Source: an archaeon
GTDB taxonomy: Archaea; Nanobdellota; Nanobdellia; Woesearchaeales; WJKL01
Direction of reading: 5' to 3'
DNA length: 10,694 bases
NCBI GenBank assembly: GCA_020056025.1
Contig: JAGVIO010000038.1
Location: forward strand, 1-10,694
The stretch's first letter is position 1; every line of letters begins with the position of its first letter. Shown here in pieces: positions 1 to 6,096 of this stretch. The translations under genes and the position numbers were made by a program. The notes beneath the pieces were generated by a model. The model made no database searches. It saw only the letters and a program-made list of their open reading frames with translations, and had not been told where the DNA came from.

Positions 1-288
1 AGTCTTGCCTTTCTTTATTTTCTTAGGCCTTTCTGTCTTGGCTCTTGGCTTTGTATTCCTTACTTCCAGCCCGAGCTCTTTGAAAGCTTCTGCAACCTCG
101 TCATGGCTTGCATTTTTCTCAAGCGGGAGCATTTTGTCAAGAAGCTCAAGGTGCTTTACATTGCACTTTCTTCTTCGTGTAGCTCCGTCTATCATGACAA
201 AATTATTGTCAAGAACATCTATTATTACACATGTCTCGCCAGCATCCCTGCCGGCAATCTTTACACAAATTCTTCCTACTTCAATCAT
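1..288 (-). CDS. rpl14e: Large ribosomal subunit protein eL14, 3' end cut by the window edge
   Basis: An open frame of 96 codons runs from an ATG at 288-286 to the left edge without a stop. It reads MIEVGRICVKIAGRDAGETC, then VIIDVLDNNFVMIDGATRRR and KCNVKHLELL, the KOW-type RNA-binding barrel of eL14, followed by a helical and Lys-rich end (KPRAKTERPKKIKKGKT at the edge). eL14 binds 23S rRNA on the solvent side and, like eL34, has been lost in several archaeal groups. The core is complete; only the tail continues outside. The start has a strong site, GGAGGG, six bases upstream. In other archaea the next gene is often the pseudouridine synthase cbf5, which would lie beyond the left edge. Confidence 0.93.
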   Translation of the reverse strand, partial: MIEVGRICVKIAGRDAGETCVIIDVLDNNFVMIDGATRRRKCNVKHLELLDKMLPLEKNASHDEVAEAFKELGLEVRNTKPRAKTERPKKIKKGKT

Positions 289-355
289 ATTATTCCCTCC
301 GAATAATGCATCTGTTGCCAGTCCTGCAATGAATTATAATTATACAGTCAAAAGC
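289..355 (-). promoter_or_regulatory. Largest intergenic gap of the window; possible TATA box for eL14
   Basis: These 67 bases separate eL34 from eL14. On the coding strand an A/T-only run, TATAATTATAA (about 345-335), lies roughly 50 bases upstream of the eL14 ATG. Archaeal TATA boxes sit about 25-30 bases before the transcription start, which would give a short leader carrying the GGAGGG site. No convincing BRE purine pair was seen, and the run does not match the TTTAWATA consensus well. The gap lies where cmk stands in many archaea, so it may also be a scar of that loss. Read as a promoter this is a weak call. Confidence 0.3.
295..300 (-). promoter_or_regulatory. Ribosome-binding site of eL14 (GGAGGG)
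   Basis: GGAGGG lies on the coding strand six bases before the eL14 ATG and matches the archaeal anti-Shine-Dalgarno core CCTCC for five bases. It fixes the start of this edge-truncated gene. Confidence 0.8.
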
Positions 356-631
356 TCAGAGCTTCATCGCTCTTGCTTTTTCAATAATCTTCTTTCTCAT
401 GCATTTTGTGCACAAGTAGCCGCCGTACGGCCTTTCAGGCCTTTTGGCAGTCTTTGGCATGTTTTGCATCTTATACTGCCTTTCTCTCGGAACACCCTTA
501 AGCTCTGTTTTGCATATTGCACATATAGCTTTTCCAGGCTTTCTTTTCTTGTAATGCATAACAACCCTGTTTCCAGGGGTCTTTACATGTATCCTTCTGA
601 ATGTCCTTGACCTTCTGCTTCCTCTTACCAT
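356..631 (-). CDS. rpl34e: Large ribosomal subunit protein eL34
   Basis: eL34 is an archaeal/eukaryotic large-subunit zinc protein that is missing from several archaeal groups, so its presence is informative. The 91 residues show the basic N terminus RGSRRSRTFRRIHVKTPGNR, then HYKKRKPGKAICAICKTELK, the GVPRERQYKM segment, and PERPYGGYLCTKCMRKKIIE. Cys37, Cys40, Cys74 and Cys77 form two CxxC pairs for zinc. The start follows DUF106 by 13 bases. The sequence GAGTTGATC, four bases before the ATG, matches eight of nine bases of the extended archaeal Shine-Dalgarno GAGGTGATC. In many archaea cmk follows this gene; here a 67-base gap and then eL14 follow. Confidence 0.96.
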   Translation of the reverse strand: MVRGSRRSRTFRRIHVKTPGNRVVMHYKKRKPGKAICAICKTELKGVPRERQYKMQNMPKTAKRPERPYGGYLCTKCMRKKIIEKARAMKL

Positions 632-644
632 TTTTGATCAACTC
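632..644 (-). promoter_or_regulatory. Extended-type ribosome-binding site of eL34 (GAGTTGATC)
   Basis: The 13 bases between DUF106 and eL34 read GAGTTGATC then AAAA on the coding strand. Compared with GAGGTGATC, the complement of the usual archaeal 16S rRNA 3' end, eight of nine bases match. The 16S gene is not in the window, so the pairing is assumed from general archaeal knowledge. Confidence 0.55.
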
Positions 645-1409
645 TCAGTGTACCTTTAATAATTTTCTTATAACAATGCTGAACACGATTGAAAATATTA
701 TATATGTTCCTATCCATCCAGGATGCCAGCCGAAAAGGCTCATATTTCCGAATGGCGTAATCGATTTCTGGTTTATCTGTACTGATTTGACAGTGCCGTC
801 ATTTACAACTTTAACAGGCACCTTATATTCTTGTTTGGAAGTTATTAATAAATCTTTTGAATATTCCTTCTCATTTACGATGTATTTAAGCCCAGGAGAT
901 TCATACACTCCTTCCTCACCGTTCAGTTTCCAGCTTATCTGGCTGTTTGAGATCTCCTGTTCAGCATCAGACAGCAGCTTAATTCCTTCAGGCACATCAA
1001 GCTCAACTTTTCCGGAAACACCTTCATAAAATGTGATTGTTGTTGAAAATTCCTGTCCTGGCATTATTGGCATATATGTCATGTGCGCATTAAGCCATCC
1101 AAAAATGATAATGATTGGAATGAATGTAATAAGCGTTGGCTTCATCGAATGCATCATATATTTCATATTAGCTTCCATGGATTTCTTGTTTAACTCCATT
1201 ACCTTTTGAGGGTTATCCTTATGCTTTTTCATCTCTTCTCTATGTCCCTTCATCTCATCTTTCAGGCTTTTCATCATATGCTGGTCAGTCATCCATTTGT
1301 AAACAAGAGTTAAGAGCAAAGTAAAGCCAAAAGAGACTATCAAAATAGCAAAAAGAGGGCTAAGCTTAAGCAGCGGTGAAAATATTGGGTCAAGTATAAA
1401 GTCTAGCAT
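645..1409 (-). CDS. DUF106 / EMC3-like membrane protein insertase of the Oxa1 superfamily
   Basis: Archaeal DUF106 proteins are homologues of Oxa1, YidC, EMC3 and TMCO1 and are thought to insert membrane proteins. The order fits: a short N terminus, segment 1 at about 18-38, a cytosolic helical region at 40-90, segment 2 at about 92-109, an outer region at 111-228, and segment 3 at about 231-250 with a basic end (RKLLKVH). The cytosolic region is charged and Met-rich (11 Met in residues 40-89), as expected for a surface receiving hydrophobic clients. The outer region is unusually large and looks beta-rich, with strand-like stretches such as GKVELDVPEGIKLL, QISWKLNGEEGVYE and QEYKVPVKVV. The usual archaeal neighbour adk, expected between secY and this gene, is missing: only 1 base separates them. 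Confidence 0.9.
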   Translation of the reverse strand: MLDFILDPIFSPLLKLSPLFAILIVSFGFTLLLTLVYKWMTDQHMMKSLKDEMKGHREEMKKHKDNPQKVMELNKKSMEANMKYMMHSMKPTLITFIPIIIIFGWLNAHMTYMPIMPGQEFSTTITFYEGVSGKVELDVPEGIKLLSDAEQEISNSQISWKLNGEEGVYESPGLKYIVNEKEYSKDLLITSKQEYKVPVKVVNDGTVKSVQINQKSITPFGNMSLFGWHPGWIGTYIIFSIVFSIVIRKLLKVH

Positions 1410-1410
1410 T

Positions 1411-2802
1411 TCAGTGCTCCATCATTTTTCTCATCATAGGATTCATGTCCATCATATGCTGTTTTGAAATATCCTCATACATCCTGTAGATGATCATGAC
1501 AGCAAGCAGAATTCCGGTTCCTCTTGACAATGCCCCTGAAAGGTCAGCAACAGCTGCAATCACACCGACAGCAATAGCACCCATTACAGTAAGAGGCCAT
1601 ATATATCTGTTGAGCAGCCTTTCCATAACTCTTTCATCTTTTCTGAATCCAGGTATCTGAAGCCCGGAAGCCATTATCTGCTTTGCCTGGCTCCTTGCAT
1701 CCATGCCAGAAGTCTGCACCCAGAATATAGAGAACATGACAGCCCCTGCAACCATGATCAGAAGATAGACTCCTGCATGCGCAGCATCAAGGAATGTAAA
1801 GCTTCCTTTTATTACCTTTCCTACAATGTCAGGCGAATTTATCCATGCAACAAGCCCTGTTGCAGGCGAATTTCCTACAAAAGTTCCAAGTATAGGATAG
1901 CCCCAGTTCTGCAGCAGTCTCGCCCATAACTGGACATTTGCCATCAATGCAGCAATAAGGATGACTGGGATGTTTGAAGTGTAGATAAAGCTGAGCGGCC
2001 ATCTTATTCCATGACCTCTTATCCTTCCGAAAGACAAGGGGATTTCAACTTTCATAGACTGGCCAAAAACAGCAATCGCAAATACAACCACTGTTGCAAT
2101 GATTGAAGCTATCATTAAGGCAGCAGTGATAGGATCTCCCCCTGCCAAAGACTGGAACAATGCAGGAACAGCTCCTGTTGCAATGTTTGGATTTGTCGGC
2201 GATGGCAAAAATGAAAATGCCCTTACAAAAATTTCTTTCGATACTCCTGCTGCGATGAACAGCGAGATTCCGGATCCAAATCCCCATTTTGAGACAACTT
2301 CATCCATCAGCATTATCAGAAGTCCGCCTATGATGAGCTGCACAGTCAGCAGAAGCTCAAGCTGGAAATAGACAGGCATCGCCTTTAATGCAGGGTCAGG
2401 CGCAAGCCCCCCCATAAACACATATATGCTTGATTCGAAAACTATGAAAAAGTAAGAAAACATCTTCTGGAATCCCTGGAATTTTTTCTTTCCTTCAGGC
2501 TTGGTCAGGTCAAACTTCATTATTCCCGAGCCGTTCAGCAGCTGCAGTACAATTGAAGCAGTGACCAATGGCCCTATTCCAAGAGATATTATTGAGCCGA
2601 ATTCAGCTCCAAGTATCATTGACAGGTATTCAAACTGCTGCAGCGCATTTGCTCCTAATCCGAAAAGAGGGATCATTCCAAGCACGAAAAAAAGCACAAG
2701 GATTATTCCAGTCCACTTCAGCTTTTCCTTGAAAGAAACCTTTCTCTGCTCAGGGCCTGTAACCTCTGGCAGATTACCGATAAAATTATCCCATGTAGGC
2801 AT
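1411..2802 (-). CDS. secY: Preprotein translocase channel subunit SecY (Sec61 alpha)
   Basis: SecY forms the protein-conducting channel of the cytoplasmic membrane and works with SecE and Sec61 beta, encoded elsewhere. The 463 residues show about ten membrane segments, near 31-50, 70-90, 113-132, 146-166, 173-193, 227-247, 270-290, 343-363, 401-421 and 425-441. The plug region is near 53-66. The large cytosolic loop before segment 7 has the family signature MKVEIPLSFGRIRGHG, then PLSFIYTSNIPVIL. The segment 8-9 loop, QTSGMDARSQAKQIMASGLQ followed by IPGFRKDERVMERLLNRYI, binds ribosomes in relatives. AAVADLSGAL and GTGILLAVMIIYR mark the end. The last 14 residues include seven Met. The next gene starts 1 base after the stop. 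Confidence 0.98.
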   Translation of the reverse strand: MPTWDNFIGNLPEVTGPEQRKVSFKEKLKWTGIILVLFFVLGMIPLFGLGANALQQFEYLSMILGAEFGSIISLGIGPLVTASIVLQLLNGSGIMKFDLTKPEGKKKFQGFQKMFSYFFIVFESSIYVFMGGLAPDPALKAMPVYFQLELLLTVQLIIGGLLIMLMDEVVSKWGFGSGISLFIAAGVSKEIFVRAFSFLPSPTNPNIATGAVPALFQSLAGGDPITAALMIASIIATVVVFAIAVFGQSMKVEIPLSFGRIRGHGIRWPLSFIYTSNIPVILIAALMANVQLWARLLQNWGYPILGTFVGNSPATGLVAWINSPDIVGKVIKGSFTFLDAAHAGVYLLIMVAGAVMFSIFWVQTSGMDARSQAKQIMASGLQIPGFRKDERVMERLLNRYIWPLTVMGAIAVGVIAAVADLSGALSRGTGILLAVMIIYRMYEDISKQHMMDMNPMMRKMMEH

Positions 2803-2811
2803 TTTCCGACC

Positions 2812-3384
2812 TTATTGAGCTGGCTTCTCAGCTCTTTTTTGTTTATTAACAGGTATTTTGTCAGGTTGTGGTGCAGCTGTTGCTGCATTTGCAGGCGCCT
2901 TTGCTTTCATTTCTTTAGTTTCTTTGGATTCTTTTTTGCCAGTTCCTATAGCTTCGCCGCCAGCAGCCTTGACCTTTTCAATTGCGTTTTTCGAGAAATA
3001 TTTGCATGTTATTTTCAATTTCTTAGCCAACTTTCCGTCTCCCAGCACTTTATTGAAGCCGAGCTTTTCAGCATCTATATAATAAACATCGCCTTTCTTT
3101 TCAGCAAGCTTCTCAGCAATCAGCTTTTCAGCGTTTTCTTCGAAATAAGAAAGGTTGACAGGAGAAATCTTTTCAGACAGGCTTAGCTTCTTGAAGCCGT
3201 GCTTTCCGAAGTAATCAGGGATTTTCCAGACAGACGGAAGTTTTGTATCGGCTCTTTTTCCTGTTCCGGAATTTCCTCTTCCTCCTTTTCTTCCGCCGCC
3301 CCTGCCATGCTTTTTCTTAGAGCCCCAGCTGTGCGTATTGCTTCCACGGTGCCTTGAATTTTTTGATCTTCGTCTTGCAGTCAT
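2812..3384 (-). CDS. rpl15: Large ribosomal subunit protein uL15 with a C-terminal low-complexity tail
   Basis: uL15 is a late-assembling protein whose Gly-rich N terminus penetrates 23S rRNA. The signature lies in residues 4-66: RRRSKNSRHRGSNTHSWGSK, then GGGRKGGRGNSGTGKRADTK and KIPDYFGKHGFK. The folded C-terminal domain follows (DVYYIDAEKLGFNKVLGDGK, ITCKYFSKNAIEKVKAAGGEA). The core ends near residue 148, the usual archaeal length. Residues 149-190 add a tail rich in Lys, Ala, Pro and Gln that looks disordered. It starts directly after the uL30 stop and lies 9 bases before secY, with AAGGT overlapping its own stop codon as a possible ribosome-binding site for secY. Confidence 0.96.
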   Translation of the reverse strand: MTARRRSKNSRHRGSNTHSWGSKKKHGRGGGRKGGRGNSGTGKRADTKLPSVWKIPDYFGKHGFKKLSLSEKISPVNLSYFEENAEKLIAEKLAEKKGDVYYIDAEKLGFNKVLGDGKLAKKLKITCKYFSKNAIEKVKAAGGEAIGTGKKESKETKEMKAKAPANAATAAPQPDKIPVNKQKRAEKPAQ

Positions 3385-3747
3385 TTAAACCATCCTTTTT
3401 ATGAGATCATTAATCTTATCTTTTCTGTTGCCCAATGCCCCGCCTGCGTTGAAATGCACTTTTGTTCCTTTTCTTTCATACCCTTTTCTGGGCGGGCTTA
3501 ATGCAAAAGACTTGAAACCTTCTTTCTTTCGCTTATTAAGCAAACTTAAGGTTTCATCATTGGCATAACCCCATGTAGCATAATCTTTAACCTTGTTAAC
3601 CATTCCAAGATAGCTAGGGTTTGCATCGACTATAACACAATGGTTCTTCTTATGCAGATTGAGCATCGCAAAGGTGTCAGCTATTACTTTTTTCAGCCTG
3701 ACTCTTCCTTTGATTCTGATTATTACGATCTTTTTTTCCATATTCAT
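3385..3747 (-). CDS. rpl30: Large ribosomal subunit protein uL30, short form lacking the archaeal middle segment
   Basis: uL30 binds 23S rRNA near the 5S region. The N-terminal half (IVIIRIKGRVRLKKVIADTF, then LHKKNHCVIVDANPSYLGMV and KVKDYATWGYANDETL) and the C-terminal end (LSPPRKGY, then FNAGGALGNRKDKINDLIKRM) are clearly archaeal. The helical segment that most archaeal uL30 proteins of about 150-155 residues carry between these halves is absent: TLSLLNKRKKEGFKSFALSPPRKG joins them directly. The total is 120 residues. Both halves are in one frame with no stop, so this is a deletion rather than a frameshift. The first ATG overlaps the uS5 stop, though Met3 could also start. The stop is immediately followed by the uL15 ATG. 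Confidence 0.95.
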   Translation of the reverse strand: MNMEKKIVIIRIKGRVRLKKVIADTFAMLNLHKKNHCVIVDANPSYLGMVNKVKDYATWGYANDETLSLLNKRKKEGFKSFALSPPRKGYERKGTKVHFNAGGALGNRKDKINDLIKRMV

Positions 3748-4541
3748 CCTTCTCTTTTCTTGGCAGAGCCTTCTACAATTCCCAGATTAGGAATATCTTC
3801 TGGCTTTGTCTTGACTTCGGTTAATTTTTTCAGAGCATCAAGGCATGCGTAAATAAGGCTCAGCTTCGATTTGGTCTTGCCGAACTTTTTGCTCCATATA
3901 TCTGTTACTCCTGCCATCTTGAGCATTTTGCCGCATTCCTCTTCAATGCAAAGCCCTGTTCCCCTTGGCGCAGGCAGCAATTCTATCTCAGCAGCTCCGC
4001 ACTTGCCTCTTACCTTGTAAGGGATTGTGTGCGGCTGCTTGCATCCACATGCCCAGCTTCCGCAGCCCCTTTTAACCTTCATGATATTCAGTTTGGCATT
4101 TCTCAGCGCCTTTTCTCTTGCAGGCACTGTTTCCTTGCTCTTGCCGTATCCGATTCCAATATATCCGTCTTTATTACCGATTATCGAAACAGTGGCAAAG
4201 CTCGGCTTATTTCCTTCATTGGTCTTTTTTTGCGTTTGCCTGAAAACCCTTCGCGCTCCTCCTCCGAATTTTCCCTTTGACTGCCCAATCATCATCAAGT
4301 CAGATTCCAGGCCACCTACCAGGGCATCAACAATTTCAGCCTCAAGTATTCTTATGCCATTGTCAAGTATATAATCAATGTCCTTGATTTCCCCTGCTTT
4401 GACTTTTTTGCCTAGCTCTGTTTTCGGCTGCCATGCTTCTTTGTTGAAATTTGACACTTCAACTTTTCCAACCTCCGCGGCTTTTTCAATCTCTTCAATC
4501 ACCTTTGCTTCTTCATCAGTTTTATCATTCTTCTTAGGCAT
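3744..4541 (-). CDS. rps5: Small ribosomal subunit protein uS5 with N-terminal extension and a modified first strand region
   Basis: uS5 lines the mRNA entry channel and influences decoding accuracy. At 265 residues it is longer than the 210-240 usual in archaea. Residues 1-30 form an acidic/Lys leader. The archaeal helix region follows (EAWQPKTELGKKVKAGEI, 35-52). The double-stranded-RNA-binding-like domain contains VSIIGNKDGYIGIGYGKSKE (118-137). The Cys-rich archaeal motif is RGCGSWACGCKQPHTIPY (158-175) and the C-terminal domain has LLPAPRGTGL (188-197). Residues 85-115 contain a Gly/Lys-rich stretch, GQSKGKFGGGARRVFRQTQ and KKTNEGNKPSFAT, which is longer than the usual short turn. The stop overlaps the uL30 start by 4 bases. 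Confidence 0.96.
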   Translation of the reverse strand: MPKKNDKTDEEAKVIEEIEKAAEVGKVEVSNFNKEAWQPKTELGKKVKAGEIKDIDYILDNGIRILEAEIVDALVGGLESDLMMIGQSKGKFGGGARRVFRQTQKKTNEGNKPSFATVSIIGNKDGYIGIGYGKSKETVPAREKALRNAKLNIMKVKRGCGSWACGCKQPHTIPYKVRGKCGAAEIELLPAPRGTGLCIEEECGKMLKMAGVTDIWSKKFGKTKSKLSLIYACLDALKKLTEVKTKPEDIPNLGIVEGSAKKREG

Positions 4542-4543
4542 TA

Positions 4544-5059
4544 TTATTTCACCTTGGCTATTTTAATTTTGAGCTCTTCAAAAGCTTTGACAATTTCAGC
4601 TTTTTCTTTGCGGTAATTGGCAATATGCTTTCCTTTTATCCTGTCCTCGCTTGGAAGTATCTCTTCTGAATAAGGCACGTCAATGCCCGCATCCACAGCT
4701 CCCTTCAGGCATGCAAAAATCCTTGATCCTTTTACAGGGCTTCTGAGCCCGACATCAAGTACAGCCTCGCTTATTCCTTTGCCTTTTGCCTTGTGCCCAG
4801 CCAATAATCCAGTCAGGTATGCTGCAGGAAGACTGCTTTTCGAAAATTTCCAGCCCAGCTTTTCCAATTCTTTTGAGCTTGCTGATGCAAGGGTATTATC
4901 TCCTTTCTGGTCAAATGAGACAAACTGCACAAGCATATTGGCATTTGAAGGCCTGACAACCAGCCTTGTCTTGTTTGACATCAAAAGCCTTATCCTTTTC
5001 TTGTAATTTGTCTTTCCTTCGCGCTTCCTTCGCTTTTGGACATTAAAGTTTGTTTTCAT
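4544..5059 (-). CDS. rpl18: Large ribosomal subunit protein uL18
   Basis: uL18 binds 5S rRNA in the central protuberance together with uL5. The 171 residues are slightly shorter than the 185-200 common in archaea. Family segments are the N-terminal KRRKREGKTNYKKRIRLLMS (9-28), KTRLVVRPSNANMLVQFV (30-47), the AAYLTGLLAGHKAKGKGI segment, then VLDVGLRSPVKGSRIFACLKGAVDAG with IDVPYSEEILPSEDRIKG. The C-terminal end is a short Lys/Glu helix rather than the longer archaeal tail. The start overlaps the eL19 stop (ATGA), and the stop lies 2 bases before uS5. Confidence 0.97.
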   Translation of the reverse strand: MKTNFNVQKRRKREGKTNYKKRIRLLMSNKTRLVVRPSNANMLVQFVSFDQKGDNTLASASSKELEKLGWKFSKSSLPAAYLTGLLAGHKAKGKGISEAVLDVGLRSPVKGSRIFACLKGAVDAGIDVPYSEEILPSEDRIKGKHIANYRKEKAEIVKAFEELKIKIAKVK

Positions 5060-5508
5060 TTCTTTTCAGCCAATTCATGCTCTTCTATATATAGTTTGAT
5101 GTGCCTCTTGCTTCTGAAAAATCCGCCTTTCGACTTGAGGTATAGCATTTGGTAATCTGATTTTGCGATAATCTCCTTGTTCCTTAATTCTTTAAGGAAT
5201 GACCTCTGTATTCTGATAGAATCTATCCACTTGTCTTTGCTGGGCAGCCTTGCTGTTTTTTTGCCTTTTCTGGATCCAACCCCTTGCCTGTTTCCATGCC
5301 TTTTCTGCAGCTTAATCTTTCTTACTCTTGCTTGGGAAACCCCTCTTTCAGGCCTTTTCATCACAGCCTTGTCATTTATCAGTGAATTCATATCTGCCCT
5401 GGTTATAGCTTCCTTTATATCTTCCAGCCTGTCGCTGTCAAATACAATTCTGTTCTTTCCGCACTTCAATAGCTGCGCAGCCAGTCTTTTTTGGGCATTT
5501 AGTTGCAT
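5056..5508 (-). CDS. rpl19e: Large ribosomal subunit protein eL19
   Basis: eL19 is an elongated helical protein that crosses from the large subunit toward the small one and helps form an intersubunit bridge. The 150 residues are normal for archaea. The N-terminal globular helices read LNAQKRLAAQLLKCGKNRIV. The basic linker has RGVSQARVRKIKLQKRHGNR followed by GVGSRKGKKTARLPSKDKWI, the signature of the family. The long C-terminal helix includes RSFLKELRNKEIIAKSDYQM and ends with GGFFRSKRHIKLYIEEH. The stop overlaps the uL18 start by 4 bases, in the conserved eL32-eL19-uL18 order. Confidence 0.97.
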   Translation of the reverse strand: MQLNAQKRLAAQLLKCGKNRIVFDSDRLEDIKEAITRADMNSLINDKAVMKRPERGVSQARVRKIKLQKRHGNRQGVGSRKGKKTARLPSKDKWIDSIRIQRSFLKELRNKEIIAKSDYQMLYLKSKGGFFRSKRHIKLYIEEHELAEKK

Positions 5509-5512
5509 ATTT

Positions 5513-6094
5513 TTACTCCGGTTTTATCAAAAGCCTGTCTTTTTCTTTTTTGTCAGCTTCCTTTTTTTCTTCTTCACTGAGTGAAACCTTTTCAGCCAGC
5601 TTTTCAGGCTTCTTTTTCTCAGTTTCTTTCTTTTTCTTTTCTTTTGTTTCCTTCTTCTTGGTCTTTTCTTCTTTCTTTTTTGCCAGAGTTTCCTGAACTC
5701 CCTGCAAAAACTCGTCGCTATTTTTAAAGTTAAGTATTGTAATATTTTTCTCCTTTGCCTTTTTTATTATTTCAATCCTTTTCTTTAGGCCAACAGCAGA
5801 AGATATGATTATACCTTCTTCCTTTGCATTAATATTTTCAAGGCTATCAAAATTATTGACCATTATCGTCCTCAATCCATTTGGATGCAGTCCGCGCACA
5901 GCTACTGGCGATTTATATCCTTTTGATATTCTTGCAGGATGCCCCTTGCGATTCTTTCTCATCTTGGATTGCCAGCCCCTAGGCCTTCTCCATTTCTTCT
6001 CAAGCCTTGACCTTCTGTCAGATTCCTGCCTGACGAATCTTGGCTTTCTAGATTTCATTGCTTTTCTTATTTCCAAGAGTTTTTTAGTGTCCAT
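5513..6094 (-). CDS. rpl32e: Large ribosomal subunit protein eL32 with a long Lys/Glu tail
   Basis: eL32 is an archaeal/eukaryotic large-subunit protein on the solvent side that binds 23S rRNA. The core, residues 1-135, has RKPRFVRQESDRRSRLEKKW (16-35), then RRPRGWQSKMRKNRKGHPA (36-54), GYKSPVAVRGLHPNGL (59-74), and a C-terminal Rossmann-like half with GIIISSAVGLKKRIEIIKKA. Archaeal eL32 is commonly about 125-150 residues without this tail; here residues 138-193 add a 56-residue segment in which 37 residues are Lys or Glu. That tail is probably disordered or a charged single helix. The coding strand of the tail is almost all purine. The gene is separated from uL6 by 2 bases and from eL19 by 4. 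Confidence 0.96.
   Translation of the reverse strand: MDTKKLLEIRKAMKSRKPRFVRQESDRRSRLEKKWRRPRGWQSKMRKNRKGHPARISKGYKSPVAVRGLHPNGLRTIMVNNFDSLENINAKEEGIIISSAVGLKKRIEIIKKAKEKNITILNFKNSDEFLQGVQETLAKKKEEKTKKKETKEKKKKETEKKKPEKLAEKVSLSEEEKKEADKKEKDRLLIKPE
5608..5683 (-). repeat. Purine-rich low-complexity tract in the eL32 tail
   Basis: The coding strand here is almost entirely A and G (AAG, AAA, GAA and GAG codons), encoding alternating Lys and Glu runs of eL32. It is a slippage-prone microrepeat; the frame stays open throughout. Confidence 0.6.
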
Positions 6095-6096
6095 TT

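Noticed and set aside
3385..3747. Short uL30 as a broken gene or frameshift.
   Set aside because: Both conserved halves are in one open frame, with a normal start overlap and stop, and no remnants of the missing segment appear in other frames.
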